Shown here one piece after another: positions 1 through 6,252 of a DNA stretch of 6,252 nucleotides. Under the pieces are notes generated by a model. That model saw only the letters and a list, made by a program, of their open reading frames with translations, made no database searches and was not told the DNA's origin. Source of the stretch: Candidatus Aerophobota bacterium (GTDB taxonomy: Bacteria; Aerophobota; Aerophobia; Aerophobales; AE-B3A). A program made the translations under genes and the position numbers. How positions within the stretch are numbered: the first letter of the stretch is position 1; each line of letters begins with the position of its first letter. The stretch is from assembly GCA_030602105.1 (NCBI GenBank), contig JAUWAK010000064.1, positions 1 to 6,252 of the forward strand, given 5' to 3'.

Positions 1-839
1 ACGGTTAGAGTAACCGTATTTCCATCCTTGTAGGAAGAGGCATCTGGAGTGATGCTGACAAAAGAGGGAGCGGAAAAGTACTTCAGCTCAACGCACGCGA
101 TGGCCCAGCTGTCGTCAGCGCCAGCGCCTCCGTTGAAACTAGCGTTAAAAGTGTATGTTCCGGCGGCGGACGCCGCCAGTCGGCCACCCCATAACCCATC
201 GTCATCATCGGCATCGGATCCGGTGTTAGTGTCCCATTCCGTCGCGATGCTCCCACCAGGACTGAAAGGAGAGGTACTGGGGCTTCGAGCCGACACCGCA
301 CCAACGATGAGGGAGTCGTCATTGAGAGTAGTGATGCTGGTGGTGGCTTGGGTCCCAGAACTGGCATTGGAGCCGCCGGTACCTCCAATGGGATCGTTCT
401 GGTCCACGTCCGTCAGGCTTACGGCCACGATAGCGTCGGGGTTTACGTAGCTCCCAAAAGTCACTACCACATCGTCCGTCCCCACCGATGGCCCGGCGAG
501 GTACCAGAGTTCTACGCGCTGCTCGTCCGGTCCCCCTCCATCCTGGACTTTCGCCAGGGTGAGGGAAGTTCCTCCGTAGGTAATGGTGCTTACCCACTCA
601 TTAGCCCGAATCATCACCGCAACCAGGAGAAGCCGGTTGTCACCCGCCGGAACCGTGTGTGATACGGTTGCACTCTGCCGAAGAGCTGTGGAGGTATCCA
701 CGGTTTCGCCTAGATAAGATGGGGCACTGGCCGCCGCAGAAGTGAGTAGCGGCCCCGACACCCCCAGAGCAAGAGCCAGCGTGGCAACAGCGAGAGAGAT
801 CCGAGATACCCTACCCACAATCCTTGGCGTCTTATGCAT
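1..839 (-). CDS. Secreted beta-sandwich domain protein, N-terminal part (runs off left edge)
   Basis: Open for 279 codons from the ATG at 837-839 to the window edge without a stop, so the gene is 3'-truncated. An in-frame TAA at 873-875 and no other start codon between fix this ATG; AAGGGAAG about 11 nt upstream is a modest ribosome binding site. Residues 1-39 form a signal peptide: positively charged start (K3, R6, R10, R13), hydrophobic core around 14-32, small-residue end SAAASA. Residues about 42-253 look like one beta-sandwich domain, with the pattern NRLLLVAV (68-75), ITYGGTSLTL (86-95), VELWYLAGP (109-117), VVVTF, an Asp run DADDDD (209-214) and WAIACVELK (245-253). From experience this layout recurs in many large extracellular proteins of environmental bacteria and archaea; I know no function for it. 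SITPDASSYKDGNTVTLT (262-279) looks like the start of a following Ig-like domain. Probably an exported or surface protein. Substrate and anchoring are unknown because the C-terminus is missing. It is more GC-rich than the neighbouring gene. Confidence 0.85.
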   Translation of the reverse strand, partial: MHKTPRIVGRVSRISLAVATLALALGVSGPLLTSAAASAPSYLGETVDTSTALRQSATVSHTVPAGDNRLLLVAVMIRANEWVSTITYGGTSLTLAKVQDGGGPDEQRVELWYLAGPSVGTDDVVVTFGSYVNPDAIVAVSLTDVDQNDPIGGTGGSNASSGTQATTSITTLNDDSLIVGAVSARSPSTSPFSPGGSIATEWDTNTGSDADDDDGLWGGRLAASAAGTYTFNASFNGGAGADDSWAIACVELKYFSAPSFVSITPDASSYKDGNTVTLT

Positions 840-933
840 ACTTATTGCTTCTTCCCTTGGATACGTGTAGTCTTATGCCGTAGAATGCCCACATCGCCGG
901 TAGTTCTCAAGTAGAGAAGACAAAACCCCCCTT

Positions 934-948
934 GTGCGCGATGCACAC
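934..948 (-). other. Hairpin in the leader, possible weak attenuator
   Basis: The minus strand reads GTGTGC-ATC-GCGCAC, a 6-bp stem with a 3-nt loop. One pair is G-U in the minus-strand RNA but would be a C-A mismatch in plus-strand RNA, which fits structure selected on the minus transcript. It is followed by AAGGGGGG and then TTTTGTCTTCT. The G run separates stem from the U tract, so it is a poor intrinsic terminator and can only be called a possible attenuator. Confidence 0.25.
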
Positions 949-1052
949 CCTAGCACCAACCAGCTCGTACCACTAAAGTAATCGCCTTTGGGGTCAGACA
1001 GCGTCCTTCTCGAACGGCAGCGGCCATGTCAGGGGCCCAGTCTATGGGTGGC

Positions 1053-1071
1053 TCGTTGCCAGAAGCAACGA
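1053..1071 (-). repeat. Perfect inverted repeat (7-bp arms) in the leader
   Basis: TCGTTGC (1053-1059) and GCAACGA (1065-1071) are perfect inverted copies around a 5-nt loop. It would form a stable hairpin in the transcript from the 1168-1196 promoter, roughly 90-110 nt after its predicted start. There is no U tract after it, so it is not a terminator. It could equally be a protein-binding dyad in DNA. Confidence 0.45.
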
Positions 1072-1167
1072 TTATCTCTCTGGGGTGTAAGACACTACCA
1101 CGGAGACGACCTCAGCCTCATCGAGAAAAAAGAAAGAAAACCGAGCCGCAGGCCTTTTCACGCTCCA

Positions 1168-1196
1168 ATTCTAGTGTATGAGACTTGCCCTGTCAA
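1168..1196 (-). promoter_or_regulatory. Strong sigma70-type promoter facing the left gene
   Basis: On the minus strand TTGACA (1191-1196) is a perfect -35 consensus. It is followed by exactly 17 nt and then TAGAAT (1168-1173), which matches the -10 consensus TATAAT at five of six positions. Predicted transcription start is near 1161. It lies about 80 nt after the stop of the SprA-like gene and about 320 nt before the ATG of the left gene, so it marks a new transcription unit with a long leader, or the start of a small RNA. This is the best promoter match I found in the window. Confidence 0.7.
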
Positions 1197-1200
1197 CAGG
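1189..1200. promoter_or_regulatory. 12-bp palindrome overlapping the -35 box, possible operator
   Basis: The minus strand reads CCTGTTGACAGG: 5-bp perfect arms (CCTGT / ACAGG) around a central TG. The right part contains all of the -35 hexamer TTGACA. A dimeric repressor bound here would block RNA polymerase. The dyad is short and could be chance, so operator function is only inferred from position and symmetry. Confidence 0.3.
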
Positions 1201-1206
1201 CCCTAT

Positions 1207-1239
1207 GCCAGTTTCCCAAAGGCTTGGGCTCGGACTGGC
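1207..1239 (-). terminator. Two-tier hairpin after the SprA-like gene, candidate transcript end
   Basis: Outer arms GCCAGT/ACTGGC (1207-1212 and 1234-1239) are perfect inverted copies. Within them CCCAA/TTGGG (1215-1219 and 1224-1228) form a second stem around a 4-nt loop. It begins 35 bp after the stop codon at 1275-1277 and precedes the next promoter, the right place for a transcript end. No U tract follows, so it may be a Rho-dependent or processed 3' end rather than a classical intrinsic terminator. Confidence 0.35.
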
Positions 1240-1274
1240 CAAAATGCACAGGTTTCATGGAGTCTTCGAATGGC

Positions 1275-4200
1275 CTAAAAGCGAAGTTCTACACGCAGGG
1301 AAGCCCCTAGGGAGAAGTAGTCTTCTCCCACTCTTACTCTATCCTGAAAATAGCCAGTTTCAACCCCGAGTCCTAGCTTCACAGCCTGGCTCAGTGTGTA
1401 TTCCGTATCAGCATTGAGCTTCCATTTTGTATTATTTTCACCCACAAGACCTGAGGCAAGATATTTCTTCCTCTCATCAAGGCTAAGAGAAGTTGAGACA
1501 TGAGCTTTCTTTTCAGGATCTATCCATCTTCCAAGAAGGGGGATTTTCTTAGCCCAGAGAGGAAAAGCATAATGGTCTAATTTCAGTTGATAGTGGGAGA
1601 CGGCATCCTTTGTTTTTCTAGGTTGGATAAAATAGTGCTCTTCATTCTCTGTGAATCTATAGGTCAAGGTCAAACCGAGATCCTGGGGCCTCTTTAGGCG
1701 AATTCTCCAGACTAGGGAAGGTTCCCGCGTCGTCTTCGAGGATATATCTTGCTTGGTGGTCACCTTCTCCGCGTAGCTAACCATTACAAGGGAAGAGGCA
1801 GATATCCTCTGGGTAAAGCGGGCCAATGGAAAAGAAGCTTGGTTCAGGTCCAGAGTGGCCTTGAGAACGGGCCACCTTTTCACCCTGATGAAATAGGGGA
1901 CAGCCCGATATATCCTTTCTTCCTCTATGTAGCCATACTCAGAGCTCAGCTCAAGGAAAGACAAGGGACGCCAGGATTCCTTAAGGCTGAAATGTTTCCT
2001 ATCCAGACCCCTTTTTATCTCGCCGTCCAGGATCTGGGGGTCCTTAAGGCCGATCTTGGAACAATAGTCCAAAGAGGCAGTGGTATTCTCGTACCAGGTC
2101 TCCTTTTTTTGCTCATATCGGGGATAAAAATTCAAGGTCTCTAGAATCTCTAGCCCGGGAAAAAACGAACCTATCCTGAGGGGCATGCTCAGGGAGATCT
2201 CTGAATAGGTGGAAATATCCCTTCTCTCGGGACTCAGTCCTCTAAAGTTAGACTCCTTATAGCCTCCACGAAAGCTCATCCTGGGAGAAAGATGAAAAAA
2301 GGTGGCACTGGAGTCGAGGAGAAGTTCTTTGCCTCGAGATTTAGGGCTAGGTCCCTCACCTTCCCTTCTTTCCTTGGCTCTAGTTTCACTGTAGGTAGAG
2401 TTCAAGTTGAAGTTTTCCAGAGGCTTAAAGGGGAGACTTATCTTCCATTTTTCTATGTCCTCTTTAACAAGTCTTAAGTCCAGTGTTTGGACCTCCCCCA
2501 CCTGATAGCTACCTCGAATAGAAGTGGGGAGAAGGGAATGGCGGAACGGAAGACGGTAGCTGAGGGAGGCATCATAAATGTCCCAGCTTTTTTTCTTCCC
2601 TTGAGTCAGATAATCGGCCACCTCGTTTTTTCGGGAAAGAGTCACCTCAGGCCACGATGGAAAGAGGACGCGAAGCTGATAGCTCTCACTCTCCCGGATA
2701 ACCCTGCCTTCTTCCCAGCTGGGAACATCAGTTTCCCCATCCGAAATAGTCTCGCTCTCCTCTCGATTCCATCGGTAGCTTAAGGGCAGATGATCAAAGA
2801 GGGTAAGGGTAGCTCCCATCTCACCTTGTTTTGAAGACCGATCAAGAGAGTTAGCACCTAGCGCTTGAAAGGCGGCGTCCATTTCCTTATACTGTCCATC
2901 CACAGAGAAAGATTCTCCCAAATTCGCTGTCAGGCCCACTCTCCTGGAAAGGCCCTCCCTCATCTTCACTTCGGAGAGAAAAATATCGTTAAGATACATC
3001 CGACCCTGCACCGACGTCTGGGAGGGATTCCGAAAACCAGCTCGCAGCTGTTTGACCTCGCGCAGGGAAGGAATTCCTACACGAGAGAGTTCATCAAAGC
3101 TTACCCTTATGTGATGCCACTTCGTCTGGTCCCAATCAGCCAAACGGGAAATCTCATAGTAGTTTTCTCCCTCCTTCACGTCAGAGCCAAAGCGAAGATA
3201 GAAGATAGCCTCTCCATCTCCCTCCTCCCGGTACACCCAGAAATTCAAGCTTCCATAGGAAGAGTAATCCTGGGGTCGAATAAAGGTCTGCTGAACCCAC
3301 CCTTCTTCACCGGAAGTGAGGTTATACTCAAGAGAAAAAGCTCCCTCCTTTCTCCATTTCTCTTCGTAAGTTTCTGCCTCTCCGTACATCTCCTCGTAAT
3401 AGGCACGAAAATTAGAATCGGAGAAGGGATCATACTCAGGATCATCATGAGTATTGATGGGCAAAGCTAGCAAGTTCTCTTCTTCCCAACGATCTCCGAA
3501 AAAATCGAGACCCGCAAACTTCAGTGTTCCTTCTACTCCGGAGCCCTCTATCCACAGCCGCAAATGCTTCACCACCCGTTCAACAGTTTCCCAATCGGCT
3601 GAAGTATTGAGAGGCAGACTAACCCTCCTCCAATCCGTCCAGTCAGCTTCTATGGCAAAGTTGTAGGTAGATATGTTCTCCTCGGTATCTAAGACAAAAT
3701 TGCCGTCAAGATCTTCGCTGTCTAATCTTCCATTGCCTTCCCCGACCAGCTTTCCCCTGATCCAGATCCCTATATCTTCACCAGGATTAAGCTTTCCATC
3801 TCCATTGACATCCTCTGTCTTGAGAGGAGGACCATCCCCATCTACATCCTCGCTCACCACACCCACATCCAGATGCACGATCAGATTCTTTCCATCCCCC
3901 TTGAGCCAGAGTTCCAGAAAGTGCATCTGAGTGTAATCTTTCCCTTGAGAAGAGATAGAGTAGACCACGCTATCCCAGGACTGAGAAGTATCAAGGCTAT
4001 AGTCCAGAACCAGCACTTCTCTCTCATTCCTGCTCCATTCTATGTTGATCTCCTCCCCCGGGATATCCTCGCTAGATATGAGAATTTCTCCTCGAGGCCC
4101 CATAGCCTCTGGGGGAGGACTGCTGTACTGCCACATCTCCTCATCTCTAGCCAGCTCATCAGTAGTTTTGGTGAGCTCAAAATTCTCAATCATAGCCTTT

Positions 4201-6011
4201 CCGAAGATGTTGGGATTAAGGCGGCTGCCGGCTACCTCACCCGAGAGGGAAATCTCGTAAGGACTAGATGCATCCACTTCACCTCGCCTCCAAGGAAAAC
4301 TGAAATTGAGATCAACACCGCCAGCCTTAAGGGAAGAAGGAGCACTTCCCAGCTGAGGAACTTTCCTGGTGCGAGGAGAGGCGTGCGAAACAAACGTAGA
4401 GCCCAAGGATACTCCTTCCTGGAACAAATACTCCCCCCGAACCCCTAAGATGGGAGCCGCTCTTCCCATAAAGGGCATCCATTCATACTCCACTTTGATC
4501 GCCGTGTCAGGAGTAATTCTACCTGGATCAATAAAACTGAGGAATCCGGAAGAGTAATCCAGAAGATAATCCACATCTCTGGTCAGGAGCTGGCCATCCA
4601 TGTAAACCTTCTCGCTGCCAGGAATTATGTCAGGAGACAGGAAAAAAGCATCTATTCCATGGTGGTACTCGCTGTAAATAGTATACCGGTGAAGAGAAAG
4701 AGGTGGATAGGCTTCGGGAAAAGGATCTTCCGGATCAACCTCTGAAGGCTTGAGAATTCTCAAAATACCTTCGTCGTAGTCGACTTCTACCTCGTATTCC
4801 GGGTAATCTTCACTGAAAGATAAGTCAAAGAGAACCTGGCCACTTAAATTGAGAATGCGCAGAATGAAATCGTCATCCTGAATTCTCCTCGAGCCAAGGT
4901 AGTAGCGGTTCTTAAGGTAATAACTATCATAAAGAGAATCCTGTTTCTTCTTTATCATCCGATAGCCTTCTGCAGGATGGCGATGAGAGGATGTGTCCCG
5001 GTAAGAGACAGCAATGATAAAGTTGTCCTCAATACCTCGCTTGAAGTTTATTACCCCCAGAGCATAATCCAGGAGATAGTCTTCTACAGGATACTGATAA
5101 TCAAACCAGCCGCTGTATGAGTCACCGTTCTCTCCTTGAACAGTCATCTCGACGGATGCCTGGTTGTTGGTGCCATCCTGGTCATCAATAAACACCTCTG
5201 CGCTGGCTGTGTCCAGTGGCAGGTCCGAAGGGTCAAAATATATCCGGTAGTACCGCATTTTGAGATAGGAGGTGTCGTAGATGTGCCTGGTCTCAAAAGT
5301 TGATCGGCCGGTGAAGGTTCTCGTTTCTGAGACACCCTTGGTTAGGCTGCCAATCCCGGTGAGATGAAGCCTTCCAAGCTTTGCCGTAGCTTTTACCCCG
5401 AAGAGTTCCTTATCATAAGGGAAAATGGATGTTTCTGGAAAGCCCAGCCGCACATCTCCCAACTCAACTTCCTGCAGCACCTCCTCTTCCTTTCCTTTGT
5501 AAGTCAAATGAATGCTCTGCTGCTCACTGCGAGGCCGAGTGTCATCGTATTCTACCTCGACCAAGGATCTATCTCCTACCATCCCCGTCACTCTAACTTG
5601 AAGCTTCTGGTCGATGTCGGTACTGGAAGTGGACTTTTCCGGATGGGACTTTGCCCACTCCTCATCTAGATAACGAAACAGGGTGTGCTTTATCCCGATG
5701 ACTTTCCTGCCGGAAATTTTCAGGACCGGCTCTTCAGAGGAATTTGTCCCGGAAGCTTGCTCCTGGGAATAGGACGGTGGTGCGGCAAAGAAGCTCAGAT
5801 GAACCTCCTTTTCCGCAGTAGCATTTTGGGGAAAAGAATAGGTTCGTTTCTCGTCCCCAGGGAGGGGAATCGAGAGATGTGGATAAGGAGGGTGAAGATT
5901 CGCCTTAACCAGACTCCAAAGACGAGTTTCGTTACCCTTTCCTGGTGCCTCACTAGCTCCTGCTACTAGAAAAGATACAACAAGAAGGGCGGCTAGAAGT
6001 CTGGATGGCAT
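1275..6011 (-). CDS. SprA-like outer-membrane beta-barrel protein (type IX translocon family)
   Basis: A complete gene for 1578 residues. The ATG at 6009-6011 is fixed by an in-frame TAG five codons upstream, a GGGGAGG ribosome binding site and an immediate signal peptide (residues 1 to about 20, cleavage near AGA/SEA). Several blocks match SprA, the barrel that exports type IX substrates: DVRLGF...LFGVKATAKLG (185-212) with RYYRIYF (253-259); GSEKVYMDGQLLTR (465-478) with LLDYSSGFLSF and ITPDTAIKVEYEW (499-511); AMIENFELT (606-614); EVLVLDYSL (665-673); FLELWLKGDG (698-707); an Asp/Gly-rich stretch (721-778) with EF-hand-like DVNGDGKLNPGE; YGSLNFWVY with FYLRFGSDV and NYYEIS (919-955); and VGLTANLG...DAAFQALGANS (1025-1055). 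From about 1025 to the end it is mostly amphipathic strands, ending SLRVELRF with terminal Phe. I find only one cysteine (about 1317). Bacteroidota SprA/Sov is about 2300-2500 residues, so this is a compact version or a paralogue. Translocon function is inferred; partners such as PorV or GldKLMN are not in the window. A different giant surface barrel remains possible. Confidence 0.78.
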   Translation of the reverse strand: MPSRLLAALLVVSFLVAGASEAPGKGNETRLWSLVKANLHPPYPHLSIPLPGDEKRTYSFPQNATAEKEVHLSFFAAPPSYSQEQASGTNSSEEPVLKISGRKVIGIKHTLFRYLDEEWAKSHPEKSTSSTDIDQKLQVRVTGMVGDRSLVEVEYDDTRPRSEQQSIHLTYKGKEEEVLQEVELGDVRLGFPETSIFPYDKELFGVKATAKLGRLHLTGIGSLTKGVSETRTFTGRSTFETRHIYDTSYLKMRYYRIYFDPSDLPLDTASAEVFIDDQDGTNNQASVEMTVQGENGDSYSGWFDYQYPVEDYLLDYALGVINFKRGIEDNFIIAVSYRDTSSHRHPAEGYRMIKKKQDSLYDSYYLKNRYYLGSRRIQDDDFILRILNLSGQVLFDLSFSEDYPEYEVEVDYDEGILRILKPSEVDPEDPFPEAYPPLSLHRYTIYSEYHHGIDAFFLSPDIIPGSEKVYMDGQLLTRDVDYLLDYSSGFLSFIDPGRITPDTAIKVEYEWMPFMGRAAPILGVRGEYLFQEGVSLGSTFVSHASPRTRKVPQLGSAPSSLKAGGVDLNFSFPWRRGEVDASSPYEISLSGEVAGSRLNPNIFGKAMIENFELTKTTDELARDEEMWQYSSPPPEAMGPRGEILISSEDIPGEEINIEWSRNEREVLVLDYSLDTSQSWDSVVYSISSQGKDYTQMHFLELWLKGDGKNLIVHLDVGVVSEDVDGDGPPLKTEDVNGDGKLNPGEDIGIWIRGKLVGEGNGRLDSEDLDGNFVLDTEENISTYNFAIEADWTDWRRVSLPLNTSADWETVERVVKHLRLWIEGSGVEGTLKFAGLDFFGDRWEEENLLALPINTHDDPEYDPFSDSNFRAYYEEMYGEAETYEEKWRKEGAFSLEYNLTSGEEGWVQQTFIRPQDYSSYGSLNFWVYREEGDGEAIFYLRFGSDVKEGENYYEISRLADWDQTKWHHIRVSFDELSRVGIPSLREVKQLRAGFRNPSQTSVQGRMYLNDIFLSEVKMREGLSRRVGLTANLGESFSVDGQYKEMDAAFQALGANSLDRSSKQGEMGATLTLFDHLPLSYRWNREESETISDGETDVPSWEEGRVIRESESYQLRVLFPSWPEVTLSRKNEVADYLTQGKKKSWDIYDASLSYRLPFRHSLLPTSIRGSYQVGEVQTLDLRLVKEDIEKWKISLPFKPLENFNLNSTYSETRAKERREGEGPSPKSRGKELLLDSSATFFHLSPRMSFRGGYKESNFRGLSPERRDISTYSEISLSMPLRIGSFFPGLEILETLNFYPRYEQKKETWYENTTASLDYCSKIGLKDPQILDGEIKRGLDRKHFSLKESWRPLSFLELSSEYGYIEEERIYRAVPYFIRVKRWPVLKATLDLNQASFPLARFTQRISASSLVMVSYAEKVTTKQDISSKTTREPSLVWRIRLKRPQDLGLTLTYRFTENEEHYFIQPRKTKDAVSHYQLKLDHYAFPLWAKKIPLLGRWIDPEKKAHVSTSLSLDERKKYLASGLVGENNTKWKLNADTEYTLSQAVKLGLGVETGYFQDRVRVGEDYFSLGASLRVELRF

Positions 6012-6022
6012 CTCCCTCCCCT
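6012..6022 (-). promoter_or_regulatory. Ribosome binding site of the SprA-like gene
   Basis: The 11 nt before the ATG read AGGGGAGGGAG on the minus strand. The GGAGG core (6015-6019) is complementary to the 16S rRNA 3' end, with only 3 nt before the start codon, which is shorter than usual. The purine run allows slightly shifted pairing. With the in-frame stop at 6024-6026 it settles the start. Confidence 0.65.
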
Positions 6023-6027
6023 TCTAT

Positions 6028-6056
6028 AAACTACCGAAACTATAAGAGTTTAGCAA
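6028..6056 (-). promoter_or_regulatory. Weak candidate promoter for the SprA-like gene
   Basis: Two overlapping readings exist on the minus strand. TATAGT (6039-6044) is a good -10 hexamer but has no recognisable -35 at 16-18 nt. TTGCTA (6051-6056) stands 17 nt before TAGTTT (6028-6033), a pair with a mediocre -10. Either would give a very short leader. Co-transcription from the hisD side, with only a 94-bp spacer, is an equally good explanation. Confidence 0.22.
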
Positions 6057-6105
6057 GGGAAAGGAGCCAATGGGGGGCAACATAGGGCTAAGCAGGGACC
6101 GAGGG

Positions 6106-6252
6106 CTAGTCCTGCCTTACCTTGATCGAGCGGATATGGGCTTCAAGCGGGCCTTCGGCTTTGGCAAGATTTACGATGTGCTGGCTCATAGAGGATAAAG
6201 CCTGAGGCGATAGGAACTGGTAAGTAACTCTTTTGAAGAAACTGTCTACTGA
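6106..6252 (-). CDS. hisD: Histidinol dehydrogenase, C-terminal fragment (start beyond right edge)
   Basis: Reading frame open from the right window edge to a TAG at 6106-6108, giving the last 48 residues. HisD oxidises L-histidinol to L-histidine in two NAD-dependent steps, the end of histidine biosynthesis, in the cytoplasm. The visible part begins SVDSFFKRVTYQFLS and ends HIRSIKVRQD. It matches the family's C-terminal pattern: a Phe-x-Lys-Arg strand, a helix (ALSSMSQHIVNLAKAEG) and the EG-L-x-AH motif, here EGPLEAH. In the E. coli enzyme this motif holds Glu414 and the zinc ligand His419, separated by five positions. Here Glu and His (fragment residues 33 and 39) are six apart because of an extra proline. 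The N-terminal NAD and catalytic regions are not visible. It lies 94 bp before the SprA-like gene on the same strand; no other his gene is in the window. Confidence 0.85.
   Translation of the reverse strand, partial: SVDSFFKRVTYQFLSPQALSSMSQHIVNLAKAEGPLEAHIRSIKVRQD

Larger units (their letters stand above)
840..1167 (-). other. Long leader / intergenic region without a gene
   Basis: About 320 nt lie between the predicted transcription start (near 1161) and the ATG of the left gene. I see no convincing coding region. The minus-strand RNA would contain a 7-bp perfect hairpin (1053-1071), a 6-bp hairpin with one G-U pair (934-948) followed after AAGGGGGG by a U-rich stretch (from 925 down), a pyrimidine-rich run around 1120-1140, and smaller inverted repeats such as TTCTC/GAGAA (904-918). 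No landmark motif of 6S RNA, tmRNA, RNase P RNA, SRP RNA or common riboswitches was recognised. It is either a long regulatory 5' leader or holds an independent small RNA; the sequence alone does not decide. Confidence 0.4.

Noticed and set aside
162..177. GC-rich inverted repeat GGCGGCG-GA-CGCCGCC
   Set aside because: Lies inside the coding sequence and reflects Ala/Ser GCN and TCN codons; chance is likely.
950..1027. Minus-strand 25-codon frame in the leader
   Set aside because: No ribosome binding site before its ATG and nothing protein-like in the peptide.
840..1167. Known RNA genes or riboswitches (6S, tmRNA, RNase P, SRP, c-di-GMP, TPP, SAM, FMN)
   Set aside because: None of the conserved core sequences of these families could be found on either strand.
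988..1278. Plus-strand open frame of 96 codons across the intergenic region
   Set aside because: Composition is unlike a protein, it crosses the promoter and hairpins, and it has no recognised motif.
2865..3470. Plus-strand open frame of 201 codons
   Set aside because: It lies wholly antisense to the continuous SprA-like gene, has no recognisable domain, and is best explained as a shadow of that gene.
3873..4448. Plus-strand open frame of 191 codons
   Set aside because: Antisense to the SprA-like gene; no family pattern and no ribosome binding site worth noting.
1275..6011. LptD, usher or TonB-dependent receptor identity for the large barrel
   Set aside because: No plug domain, TonB box or LptD N-terminal domain pattern is visible; the ordered SprA-like blocks explain the sequence better.
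6092..6115. Imperfect hairpin GCAGGAC / GTCCCTGC at the end of hisD as a terminator
   Set aside because: It has a bulge, overlaps the stop codon, and no T-rich tract follows, so no termination signal can be claimed.

Overview
All three protein-coding genes in the window read on the minus strand. In transcription order they are: the last 48 codons of a histidinol dehydrogenase gene (hisD, 6106-6252, its start lies beyond the right edge); a complete 1578-residue gene for a SprA-like outer-membrane protein (1275-6011); and, after a 435-bp gap, the first 279 codons of a secreted beta-sandwich protein (1-839) that runs off the left edge. The two edge genes are open to the window ends.

The organism is a bacterium with an outer membrane. 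The central protein has an N-terminal signal peptide, long stretches of alternating-hydrophobicity strands and a C-terminal strand ending in phenylalanine, which is the usual signature of a BAM-assembled beta-barrel. Its motifs match SprA, the giant translocon of the type IX secretion system, but it is clearly shorter than the roughly 2300-2500 residues of Bacteroidota SprA/Sov. SprA-like proteins of this kind are known in the FCB group and in several uncultured candidate phyla, so an uncultured relative is the best guess. I cannot name a phylum from this sequence.

Layout from right to left: hisD ends at 6106; a 94-bp spacer carries a strong ribosome binding site and perhaps a weak promoter; the SprA-like gene follows and may be co-transcribed with hisD or have its own promoter. 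After its stop there is a hairpin (1207-1239) and then a very good sigma70-type promoter (TTGACA, 17 bp, TAGAAT at 1168-1196) whose -35 box lies in a 12-bp palindrome. This promoter faces the left gene but starts about 320 nt before its ATG, leaving a long leader with several hairpins and no recognised RNA family.

The left gene appears more GC-rich (about 58-60 % in the lines I counted) than the SprA-like gene (about 46-48 %) and uses CGN arginine codons more. It forms a separate transcription unit. Whether it is exported through the SprA-like protein cannot be judged, because its C-terminus, where a type IX sorting domain would be, is outside the window.
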